From: Amycolatopsis lurida
GTDB lineage: Bacteria > Actinomycetota > Actinomycetes > Mycobacteriales > Pseudonocardiaceae
DNA: 64,000 bases
NCBI RefSeq assembly: GCF_900105055.1
Contig: NZ_FNTA01000004.1
Coordinates: 1,550,001-1,614,000 of the forward strand
Direction: 5' to 3'
Under the pieces are notes generated by a model. It ran no database searches and was not told the DNA's origin. It worked only from the letters and a program-made list of their open reading frames with translations. Within the stretch, counting starts at the first letter, position 1. The number at the start of each line of letters is the position of its first letter. The position numbers and the translations under genes are program-made. This document shows, piece by piece, positions 40,156 to 49,426 of the stretch.

Positions 40156-40907
40156 CAGCCCTCGAGGACCTTCGGGCTGGACGCGACCTCGGTGCCGTCG
40201 GGCAGCGCGGAGATGGTGAAGTCCGCGAACACGTTGCCCGAAGCCTTCTGCAGCTCGCGCAGGCACTCGATGGCCAGGGCGCGGATCTCGACGTCGGCGT
40301 GCTCGGTGGCGCGCATCGCGATGAAGTGCCGCCAGGCGCGGTAGTTGCCGGTGACCACGATGCGGGTCTCGGTCGCGTTCGGCAGCACGGCGCGGGCGGC
40401 CTGGCGGGCCTGCTTGCGGCGCAGGGTCGCGCTCGGCACGTCGGCGAACTTCTCCTCCAGCCCGGCGAGCAGCTCGGTGTAGGCGTCGACGGCGGCCTGC
40501 GAGGCGGCGAGGAACTTGGCGTGCAGCTCCGGGTCCTGCGCGATGACGTCGGGCTCGACGAACGCGGCGTCGCGCTCGGGCACGTAGCGCTGCGAGAGCT
40601 GCGAGTAGGAGAAGTGACGGTGACGGATCAGCTCGTGCGTCAGCGACCGGGAGATCCCGGTGATGTAGAAGCTGACGGAGCCGTGCTCCAGCACCGAAAG
40701 GTGGCCGACGTCGATGATGTGCTCGAGGTAGCCGGCGTTGGTGGCCGTCTTCGGGTTCGGCTTCTTCCAGGACTGGTAGCAGGCCCGGCCCGCGAATTCG
40801 GCCAGCGCCTCACCACCGTCGGCATCGGTCGACCACGGTACGTCCGACGGCGGGAAGAACTCCGTCTTCGCGATCAGTTGAACCTTGGGTGACACGGTCT
40901 CGGCCAC
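40155..40907 (-). CDS. thyX: flavin-dependent thymidylate synthase
   Basis: 250 residues from GTG 40907, preferred over GTG 40937 because AAAGGAG lies 7-8 nt before it. The ThyX motif [16 protein letters not shown] (RHRxxSxxxxSxR) is intact, together with the FAD and dUMP sites ([14 protein letters not shown] and the C-terminal [32 protein letters not shown]). It makes dTMP with FAD and methylene-tetrahydrofolate. The neighbourhood of dapA and rnj is conserved in mycobacteria. Confidence 0.95.
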   Translation of the reverse strand: MAETVSPKVQLIAKTEFFPPSDVPWSTDADGGEALAEFAGRACYQSWKKPNPKTATNAGYLEHIIDVGHLSVLEHGSVSFYITGISRSLTHELIRHRHFSYSQLSQRYVPERDAAFVEPDVIAQDPELHAKFLAASQAAVDAYTELLAGLEEKFADVPSATLRRKQARQAARAVLPNATETRIVVTGNYRAWRHFIAMRATEHADVEIRALAIECLRELQKASGNVFADFTISALPDGTEVASSPKVLEG

Positions 40908-40989
40908 GTTCGCACTCCTTTTCGACCCCTGCTCCACGACTCCAGGCAGCGTAACCGCAACCCTCTTTGACGCCGGGGCGACATCACGA

Positions 40990-41040
40990 TGACGTCATGT
41001 CTCCTTGACTGACATCAAAAGTGACGTCATAGTGGTGTCA
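40990..41040 (+). promoter_or_regulatory. promoter with repeated TGACGTCA operators
   Basis: Promoter TTGACT (41005-41010), 17-nt spacer, CATAGT (41028-41033), with the ATG of the next gene 6 nt later, so the transcript is leaderless. Palindromic 8-mers TGACGTCA (40990-40997), TGACATCA (41010-41017) and TGACGTCA (41022-41029) flank and overlap both promoter boxes, and TGGTGTCA (41033-41040) is a weaker copy. Confidence 0.7.
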
Positions 41041-41564
41041 TGGATCTGACGCCGTACATCACAAGCCTTCGCGAGGACCTCGCGAACACGGCTTCGGCCG
41101 GCGACGAGCAGACGCGGCGCGCTGCCGCGCTGCTGTCGTCGGCGCTGGAGCCCGCCGCCCGCCTGACCATCATGAACGCCCTCGCCGACCTGGCCGCCGA
41201 AGTGACTTCGGCGCTGCCGGGCCACGTCGTCGACGTCCGGCTCGACGGCCGCGACGTGCGCGTCGTCGTCACCGGTTCCGCCGAGGGCTCCGAGCAGTCC
41301 GCGCCCCGCCAGGAGGCGCCGCGGGAGGCTCCGCGCGCGCCCAAGGTGGACACGGGCGACATCACCCGCATCACGCTGCGCCTGTTCGAGCAGGTCAAGG
41401 GCCAGGCCGAAGCCGCGGCCGCCGCTCAGGGTGTCTCGCTGAACACGTTCGTCTCGCAGGCCGTCCAGGGGGCGCTGGGCAAGAGCGGGAGCGAGCACTG
41501 GCACTACAAGCAGAAGCCGGGCGGCGGTGCCGGTTCGCACCTGCACGGCTGGGTCCAGGGCTGA
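41040..41564 (+). CDS. ribbon-helix-helix (HicB-antitoxin-like) DNA-binding protein
   Basis: 174 residues. The N-terminal part (1-80) is helical then beta (LTPYITSLREDLANTASAGDEQTRRAAALLSSALEPAARLTIMNALADLAAEV...). After an acidic Pro-rich linker comes a ribbon-helix-helix domain, ITRITLRLFEQVKGQAEAAAAAQGVSLNTFVSQAVQGAL (about residues 108-146), then a Gly/His tail. No toxin gene accompanies it. The TGACGTCA sites over its promoter suggest autorepression. It forms an operon with the DUF4097 gene (11-bp gap), an association frequent in actinomycetes. Confidence 0.78.
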   Translation: MDLTPYITSLREDLANTASAGDEQTRRAAALLSSALEPAARLTIMNALADLAAEVTSALPGHVVDVRLDGRDVRVVVTGSAEGSEQSAPRQEAPREAPRAPKVDTGDITRITLRLFEQVKGQAEAAAAAQGVSLNTFVSQAVQGALGKSGSEHWHYKQKPGGGAGSHLHGWVQG

Positions 41565-41575
41565 GGGGGACGGAA

Positions 41576-42484
41576 ATGACCGAGGAAAACACTCCCGCGG
41601 GTGAAGAGACCGTGCGCGTCGAGGACTTCGAGGCCGAGGGCCCGATCGAGATCGACGTGAGCGTGGGCATCGGCCGGGTGACCATCGAACTGACCGGCGA
41701 GAGCGGCGTCCACGCCGAGGTCCGCCGGGACGGTGGCGAACAGCAGCCGTGGGTGGACGGGATGACGAGCCTGCTCAGCTGGGTCGGGGAACGCTTCGGC
41801 GACCAGCTCGGCGGTTCACCGGCCGGTTCGGTGGGCGACGCCGTGGCGCAGACGCGGATCGAGAAGGTCGGCAACCGGCTGGTCGTCCAGGCGCCGAAGG
41901 CCTGGCAGCTGAAGAACGTCCCACTGGCCGTGACCGTCCGGGCGCCCGCCGGTTCGCATCTGGAGGTGCGGGCCGGGGCGGCCGACGTCACGGTCACCGG
42001 CTCGGCCGGACGGGCCGACCTCCTGACCGGCGCCGGCAAGATCGGCCTCGAACGGGCCGACGGCTCGGCGATCGTCCGCACCGGCACCGGTGACATCAAA
42101 CTCGGGCCGACCCTCTCCGGGCTCCAGCTGCGCACCGGCAGCGGCTCCGTCGAGGCGGCCTCGGTGAGCGGTTCGGCCACGCTCGCGACCGGCACGGGTG
42201 ACGTCTGGCTCGGCGAGGTCGCGGGCGAGGTCCTGGCGCGCACCGGCAGCGGCTCCCTCTCGGTGGCGGACGCCGCCTCCGGGACGCTGGAGCTGACCAC
42301 CGGATCGGGTGAGGTCCGGGTCGGGATCCGCGGCGGCGTGAACGCCGAGGTCGACCTTTCGTCGACGACCGGGTCGGTGTCGAGCGAACTGGAGGTCGCG
42401 GAGACCGCGCCTTCGGAGGTCTCGCTGAAGGTGCGGGCGCGCACCGGCACCGGCGACGCGGTGGTGACCAGCGCGGCCAGCTGA
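41576..42484 (+). CDS. DUF4097 beta-helix repeat protein
   Basis: 302 residues. After an acidic N terminus, the sequence consists of short beta-strand repeats with recurring (R/L)TG(S/T)G(S/D) turns (IVRTGTGDIKLG, LQLRTGSGSVEA, TLATGTGDVWLG, VLARTGSGSLSV, LELTTGSGEVRVG), as in DUF4097 right-handed beta-helix proteins. There is no signal peptide or membrane helix. Function is unknown; such proteins often sit beside small DNA-binding proteins and are thought to work as adaptors. It ends before a cluster of hairpins. Confidence 0.88.
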   Translation: MTEENTPAGEETVRVEDFEAEGPIEIDVSVGIGRVTIELTGESGVHAEVRRDGGEQQPWVDGMTSLLSWVGERFGDQLGGSPAGSVGDAVAQTRIEKVGNRLVVQAPKAWQLKNVPLAVTVRAPAGSHLEVRAGAADVTVTGSAGRADLLTGAGKIGLERADGSAIVRTGTGDIKLGPTLSGLQLRTGSGSVEAASVSGSATLATGTGDVWLGEVAGEVLARTGSGSLSVADAASGTLELTTGSGEVRVGIRGGVNAEVDLSSTTGSVSSELEVAETAPSEVSLKVRARTGTGDAVVTSAAS

Positions 42485-42504
42485 GCCGCGGGCTGCAGGG
42501 GGAT

Positions 42505-42556
42505 CGAGGGACCTTTGCTCGCACTTTTCCACGGGGGTGGGAGCAAAGGTCCCTCG
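42505..42556. terminator. 16-bp hairpin after the DUF4097 gene
   Basis: Arms CGAGGGACCTTTGCTC (42505-42520) and GAGCAAAGGTCCCTCG (42541-42556) are perfectly complementary, with a 20-nt loop. First of four successive hairpins. Confidence 0.75.
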
Positions 42557-42627
42557 CTCATTTCTTGAGCGGGGCGCCACGCGAGGAGCCCTGCACGCCC
42601 GCGAGGCAATGCCGGCGAGGTAGCGAA

Positions 42628-42663
42628 GGCCTCCTTCCCTACTTGAGGGTAGGTAAGGAGGCC
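42628..42663. repeat. hairpin GGCCTCCTT...AAGGAGGCC
   Basis: GGCCTCCTT-C-CCTAC (42628-42642) pairs with GTAGG-T-AAGGAGGCC (42649-42663). Second hairpin in the cluster. Confidence 0.7.
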
Positions 42664-42694
42664 CTTCACGGACCTCCCTGCGGCGGCCGCCGCG

Positions 42695-42731
42695 ATGAAC
42701 GGTCCTTTCCTGCCAGGAAAGGACCGTTCAT
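42695..42731. repeat. palindrome ATGAACGGTCCTTTCCTG
   Basis: 18-bp arms (42695-42712 and 42714-42731) separated by a single C, a nearly continuous palindrome. The GGTCCTTTCCTG core recurs in the stem at 49351-49403. Third hairpin in the cluster. Confidence 0.75.
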
Positions 42732-42758
42732 TGCGTTCGGGAGGGGCCCCGGTGACGT

Positions 42759-42811
42759 GTTGCGAAAGCCACTTTCGCAACGTTGAGAGTTGCGAAAGTG
42801 GCTTTCGCAAC
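42759..42811. repeat. 23-bp inverted repeat of nested GTTGCGAAAG palindromes
   Basis: Left arm GTTGCGAAAGCCACTTTCGC... (42759-42781), 7-nt spacer, right arm 42789-42811. Each arm is itself near-palindromic, so alternative folds (one long stem or two short ones) are possible. Fourth hairpin in the cluster. Confidence 0.75.
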
Positions 42812-42845
42812 GTCGGCTGTGGCGGGCGGGCACCCGGCCCAGGTG

Positions 42846-43026
42846 CTCGTGAGCGGGAAGGGCGGTTAGTCCAGCAGGTGCCTTCGGTACCTACGTGGAT
42901 TCAGGCTGCGGTGGACTCGGGGGCGCGGTGGTCCGTGAAGGCCCCCATCCCTCGGCTCAGTCGAAGAAAGGCGGCCTCCACACACCGGCACCGAGCCCGT
43001 CAACCACCGTCATCACCACTCGCGAG
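42846..43026. repeat. family A palindrome, copy 6, split by about 130 bp
   Basis: The left arm CTCGTGAGCGGGAAGGGCGG (from 42846) and the right arm ending CACCACTCGCGAG (43014-43026) match the two arms of the intact palindrome with several changes, but 132 bp (42870-43001) separate them. The right arm ends 2 bp before the stop codon of the minus-strand YcaQ-like gene, the same place as in copy 2. The inserted segment has no recognisable ORF or ends typical of a transposon. Confidence 0.55.
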
Positions 43027-43028
43027 GC

Positions 43029-44249
43029 TCAGTGCACCAGGCGCGACAGCACCGGCGCCAGGTCGCCCCGCTCCCCCACCACGACCCCGTCCAGTCCCTG
43101 CCATTCCGCCATCAGCCGCAATTCGCCCGCCAGCTCACTGGCGACCCGCGCGACCTCCACCCCGGGCTCGGAAAAGGCGCCCTGAACGCGAAGCACTCCG
43201 GCGGCGCGATCGCATTTGAGGTCGACCCGGCCGACGAGTTCGCCGTCGAGCAGGAAGGGGAACACGTAGTACCCGTAGATCCGCTTCGGCTCGGGCACGT
43301 AGATCTCGATGCGGTAGAAGAAGTCGAAGATGCGCTCGGTGCGGGCGCGTTCCCAGATCAGCGGGTCGAACGGCGACAGCAATGCCCGGCCGGTGACGCG
43401 GCGAGGCGCCTTCGCCGCGACGTGCCGGTACGCCGGGGCGGGCCAGCCGTCCACGGTCACCCGTTCCAGCACACCCTCCTCGACCAGTTCGGCCACCGCC
43501 CGCTTGCTGACGTCGGGGCCGAGCCGGTAGTAGTCCCGCAGATCCGGTTCGGTGCCGATGCCCAGCGCGACGGCCGCGCGCGTGATCAGTTCGCGGGCGC
43601 CTTCCTCCGGGCTCACGGTCCGCGACAGGATCTCCGGCGGGACGACGCGTTCGGTCAGGTCGTACAGCCGCTCGAACGACCGGCGCGTGCCGGTGGTCAG
43701 CTGCCCCATGCCGAAAAGCCACTCGCAGGCCTTCTTGACCTCCGACCGCTCCCACCACGAACCGGGCCGCGAGCCTCCCGACTTGCCCTCCAGCGCACGC
43801 TCGATACCGCCCGCGCCGATCGGTCCCTGCTCCTTGACCACAGTCAGGATGTCGTCCACCAGCTGGGGTGTCTGCTCCAGCACCCGGGCGTAGTTGGTCC
43901 ACCAGCCCATGCGTTTCGCCCCGGACCGCAGGAGCGGCCAGTCCGCCACCGGCAGCAGACTCGCCTCGTGGGCCCAGGTTTCGACCAGCATCCGGGGCTT
44001 GCGCGCGGAATGGGACCAGGCCGCGTCGTCCACCAGCGCGGGCTCGTACGCGCCGAGCCGGGAGAACAGCGGCATGTAGTGCGCGCGGACCGCGACGTTC
44101 ACCGAATCCAGTTGCAGCAACTGGATTCGCGACAGCACGCGCTGCAGATGCCGCCTTGTCACCGCTCCGCCCGGACGTGCCTCGGCGAACCCCTGTGCGG
44201 CCAGCGCGATCCGGCGCGCGACCGGCCCGCTGATGGTCGTAGTGCTCAT
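43029..44249 (-). CDS. YcaQ/AlkX-like winged-helix DNA glycosylase family protein
   Basis: 406 residues from ATG 44249. The HTH_42 family core is recognisable: RRHLQRVLSRIQLLQLDSVNVAVRAHYMPLFSRLGAY contains the QLDSVNV catalytic-loop motif (QxD) of interstrand-crosslink glycosylases, and the ARTERIFDFFYRIEIYVPEPKRIYGYYVFPFLLDGELVGRVDLKCDR segment is the C-terminal signature. Homologues unhook DNA crosslinks such as those made by azinomycin in producer streptomycetes. General repair is the likeliest role; no antibiotic cluster is in the window. Confidence 0.87.
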   Translation of the reverse strand: MSTTTISGPVARRIALAAQGFAEARPGGAVTRRHLQRVLSRIQLLQLDSVNVAVRAHYMPLFSRLGAYEPALVDDAAWSHSARKPRMLVETWAHEASLLPVADWPLLRSGAKRMGWWTNYARVLEQTPQLVDDILTVVKEQGPIGAGGIERALEGKSGGSRPGSWWERSEVKKACEWLFGMGQLTTGTRRSFERLYDLTERVVPPEILSRTVSPEEGARELITRAAVALGIGTEPDLRDYYRLGPDVSKRAVAELVEEGVLERVTVDGWPAPAYRHVAAKAPRRVTGRALLSPFDPLIWERARTERIFDFFYRIEIYVPEPKRIYGYYVFPFLLDGELVGRVDLKCDRAAGVLRVQGAFSEPGVEVARVASELAGELRLMAEWQGLDGVVVGERGDLAPVLSRLVH

Positions 44250-44363
44250 CGTCGGAATGGTGCCATCCACCACCGACAGTTTCCGGCGACACCGCTAAAT
44301 CCACCTTCCTCCCCACCCCCACCCTCAACGGAAGGAGCTTCGCTCCGCTGTAGATTTCCTGCC

Positions 44364-44924
44364 ATGGCCGCCGCCGAAGTCCGCCCAGCTGTCGTGTCCG
44401 ACGCCCCCGAGATCGCGCGCATCCAACGCGACACCTGGCGAAGCGCCTACACGGAGTTGCTCGGCGAAGCGGCTGTCGCCGGGCTCGACATCGAGGAACT
44501 CGAGAAGACCTGGGCCGAAACGATCGAGTACCCGGGCACGCGCGTCTTTCTCGCCACCGAAGGCGAGTTCACCGTCGGCTTCTGCGTCGCCGGCCGCGCT
44601 CCGGAGAGCGAGGTGGCCACCGCCGACGGTTCGCTGCCCGACGACGCTTCGACGACGGCGCTCATCGCCTCGCTGCTGGTCGAGCCGCGCTGGGGACGGC
44701 GCGGGCATGCGGGACGGCTGCTGGCGAACGCATCCGCCTGGCTGCGCGAGGACGGCGCCACGCGCGGGATCAGCTGGGTCGCCCAGACCGATCACGCGTC
44801 ACTGGGCTTCTTCCGCCGCGCGGGCTGGTCGCCCGACGGCACCGTCCGCATCCTCGACACCGGAAGCACGAACGTGCGCGAAGTCCGGCTCACCGGCGGC
44901 CTCGACCTCGAGCTCACTCCCTGA
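44364..44924 (+). CDS. GNAT N-acetyltransferase
   Basis: 186 residues from a leaderless ATG (TAGATT at 44351-44356, 7 nt upstream). GNAT features are VRPAVVSDAPEIARIQRDTWRSAYTELL at the N terminus (typical of the ribosomal-protein-Ala acetyltransferase-like group), the CoA loop LLVEPRWGRRGHAGRLLANASAWLREDGATRGISWV, and DHASLGFFRRAGWSPDGT. The acceptor is unknown. The last 126 bp overlap the C-terminal tail of the convergent GtrA gene, an unusually long antisense overlap. Confidence 0.86.
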   Translation: MAAAEVRPAVVSDAPEIARIQRDTWRSAYTELLGEAAVAGLDIEELEKTWAETIEYPGTRVFLATEGEFTVGFCVAGRAPESEVATADGSLPDDASTTALIASLLVEPRWGRRGHAGRLLANASAWLREDGATRGISWVAQTDHASLGFFRRAGWSPDGTVRILDTGSTNVREVRLTGGLDLELTP

Positions 44925-45398
44925 CTTCGCGAACACGACCCAGCGCATCACCGAGTACATGAAGACGCCTTCGCACGCCCCGGCGATGAGCCTGGAGAGG
45001 CGGTAGTCGACGCCCAGCGCGGCCAGCCCGGCGCCGACGCCGAGCAGGAACGCCACGTAGTTGACGACGATCGCGATGACGTACAGCACCGCCTGCCTGC
45101 CGACGGGCGCGTGCGAGCGGAAGTTCATGCTGCGGTTCAGCACGAAGCTCAACCCGAACGCCGCCGCGTACGCGAGCGTGATCGCCAGCCACACCGGCAG
45201 GCCGAGCCAGCTCCGGAGCAGGGTCAGCAGGATCAGGTCGACCCCGAAGGTGAACCCGTTGATGAGCGCGAAACCGAGGAAACTCGGCGCCACCAGCCGG
45301 GAAAGCCCGAAGGGGAGGCGCCGCACCACGGCCGCGCAGAAGTCGGCGAAGCGATCCGCGAAACCTTTGCCGCGGACCGCGTCGTGCACGTCGGCCAC
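44799..45398 (-). CDS. GtrA-family membrane protein with extended C terminus
   Basis: 199 residues. Four membrane helices with the GtrA signatures FLGFALINGFTFGVDLILLTLLRSWLG and AAFGLSFVLNRSMNFRSHAP (NRxxxFR-type loop) and MRWVVFAKS at the end of helix 4. GtrA proteins take part in transport of lipid-linked sugars or teichoic/arabinogalactan precursors. About 40 acidic residues after the last helix (SGSELEVEAAGEPD...) are encoded on the strand opposite the acetyltransferase gene; they may reflect loss of an original stop codon. Confidence 0.87.
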   Translation of the reverse strand: MADVHDAVRGKGFADRFADFCAAVVRRLPFGLSRLVAPSFLGFALINGFTFGVDLILLTLLRSWLGLPVWLAITLAYAAAFGLSFVLNRSMNFRSHAPVGRQAVLYVIAIVVNYVAFLLGVGAGLAALGVDYRLSRLIAGACEGVFMYSVMRWVVFAKSGSELEVEAAGEPDFAHVRASGVEDADGAVGRPARAAEEAQ

Positions 45399-45547
45399 GG
45401 CTCCAGCATGGCAGCGGCAGGTGGCCGCGAGCCGACGAACAGGTGATCTTCTGGTGCGGCCAGGAAGCCGGGAACGGGGGCTGGCCCCAGTGCGTCCTGG
45501 TTTTCAGCTGATAGCTTGGAGAGGACGAACATAACGGGGAGGCAACG

Positions 45548-46069
45548 ATGGCGGGCTGGTTGCTCCTGTCGTTCGGCGTCGCCTTCGGTTCCGCGATCCT
45601 CCCCGTCGTCAGCATCGAGATGTTCCTCATCGGCCTGTGCGCGAGCCAGCCGACGATGCCGTGGCTGCTGCTCGGTGCCATCGTCGCGGCCGGTCAGGTG
45701 GGCGGGAAAACGCTCTACTACCTCGCCGCGAAGGGCACGATCAAACTTCCGAAACCGCTGCACGACCGCCTCCACCGGGAGCGGCCACCCACCCCGCGCC
45801 GGGAACGATGGCGGGCGCGCACCAAGAAGATGCGCGCCCGGCTCGACGCACTGCGCGAACGGTGCCATCGGCATCCGCATTGGATGGCGGGCACATACGG
45901 GGTGAGTTCGGTCGTCGGCCTGCCGCCGTACATGGCCACGAGTGTGCTCGCGGGGCTGGTGCGGATGCCGCTGGCGACGTTCCTGGCCACCGGTTTCCTG
46001 GGCCGCTGGCTGCGGTTCAGCCTGCTGGCCGCTTCCCCCGCCCTGTTCGCGGGCTGGTTCCACTACTGA
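45548..46069 (+). CDS. small VTT/YqaA-like membrane protein
   Basis: 173 residues from ATG 45548 (GGGGAGG 6 nt upstream). Hydrophobic helices at 1-30, 35-60 and a C-terminal group (MATSVLAGLVRMPLATFLATGFLGRWLRFSLLAASPALFAGW) surround a basic cytoplasmic loop (KLPKPLHDRLHRERPPTPRRERWRARTKKMRARLD). The fold resembles the SNARE-associated/VTT (DedA, YqaA) group, thought to move lipids or drive membrane homeostasis. The assignment is by pattern only; the conserved G-x-x-x-G segment is seen as AGQVGGKTLYYLA. Confidence 0.7.
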   Translation: MAGWLLLSFGVAFGSAILPVVSIEMFLIGLCASQPTMPWLLLGAIVAAGQVGGKTLYYLAAKGTIKLPKPLHDRLHRERPPTPRRERWRARTKKMRARLDALRERCHRHPHWMAGTYGVSSVVGLPPYMATSVLAGLVRMPLATFLATGFLGRWLRFSLLAASPALFAGWFHY

Positions 46070-46120
46070 GCCGGATAAGGTGATGCGCGCCATGACGGCC
46101 GCGCTCTAAGGTTTCGACCC

Positions 46121-46774
46121 ATGCCGACTCCGTCCGCGTATCCGCCGTTGAACGTGCAGGTGCACACACCCCGGTTGTCCTTGCTGGGAGCGACGGACGA
46201 ACTCCTGGAGCGGCTGGTCCCGACGGTCCGCAAGGGCGTGGTCACCGAACCGCCGTGGCCCTTCGACGATCCGGCCTCGCTCTACGAAGACAGCCCGCAG
46301 CGCGAATGGCGCTGGCTGCGCGGGATCTGGCGGGGCCGGGGTCAGGTGACCGAGAGCCAGTGGCGGCTGTACTTCGCCGTGGTCGTCGACGGCGAGCCGG
46401 TGGGCATGCAGGATCTGATCGGTATCGACTTCGCCACGTTCGGCACGGTCACCTCCTTCTCCTGGCTCGACCCGGATCTGCGAGGCCGCGGGCTCGGCAA
46501 GGAGATGCGGCAGGCCGTGCTGCAGCTGGCGTTCGAGGGGTTCGGAGCGCGCGAGGCGTCCAGCGACGCCTTCTTCGACAACCAGGCCTCGAACGGTGTC
46601 TCGCAGGCCCTGGGTTACGAGCCGAACGGCGTCACCTGGGACACCCGGCGCGGCGAACCCGCACAGCTCAAGCAATGGCGGCTGCTCCGCGACCACTGGC
46701 GGCGCCGGGACGACATCGAACTGGTCGCCGTCCGCGAATGCCTGCCCGTTCTCGGGATCGAGTCCCGCGTTTAG
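46121..46774 (+). CDS. GNAT N-acetyltransferase (RimJ/RimL-like)
   Basis: 217 residues from a leaderless ATG (TAAGGT at 46107-46112, 8 nt upstream). VHTPRLSLLGATDELLERLVPTV begins the fold, with FSWLDPDLRGRGLGKEMRQAVLQLAFEGFGAREASSDAFFDNQASNGVSQALGYEPNGV as the CoA-binding core. The acceptor is unknown. It ends 4 bp before the stop codon of the convergent membrane protein gene, with no hairpin between. Confidence 0.87.
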   Translation: MPTPSAYPPLNVQVHTPRLSLLGATDELLERLVPTVRKGVVTEPPWPFDDPASLYEDSPQREWRWLRGIWRGRGQVTESQWRLYFAVVVDGEPVGMQDLIGIDFATFGTVTSFSWLDPDLRGRGLGKEMRQAVLQLAFEGFGAREASSDAFFDNQASNGVSQALGYEPNGVTWDTRRGEPAQLKQWRLLRDHWRRRDDIELVAVRECLPVLGIESRV

Positions 46775-46778
46775 CGGG

Positions 46779-49332
<2,554 letters not shown>

Positions 49333-49350
49333 CGGATTCCTTACTCACAT

Positions 49351-49403
49351 GTCAGGAAAGGGTCGTTCAGGACGAAAACCGTCCTGAACGACCCTTTCCT
49401 GAC
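49351..49403. terminator. 23-bp hairpin between pnp and the M16 gene
   Basis: Arms GTCAGGAAAGGGTCGTTCAG... (49351-49373) and its perfect complement (49381-49403), loop GAAAACC. It lies between the pnp stop (49427) and the M16 start (49332), so it probably terminates pnp transcription or protects its 3' end. The arm sequence is related to the palindrome at 42695-42731. Confidence 0.8.
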
Positions 49404-49426
49404 GTTTCACATCGGTACAGCCAGGA

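Noticed and set aside
41040-42484. A toxin-antitoxin pair based on the HicB-like domain
   Set aside because: The partner is a 302-residue DUF4097 beta-helix protein, not a HicA-like toxin, and no small toxin frame lies on either side.
42870-43001. Insertion sequence inside the split palindrome
   Set aside because: 132 bp are too short for a transposase, no terminal inverted repeats or target duplication are visible, and no frame is plausible.
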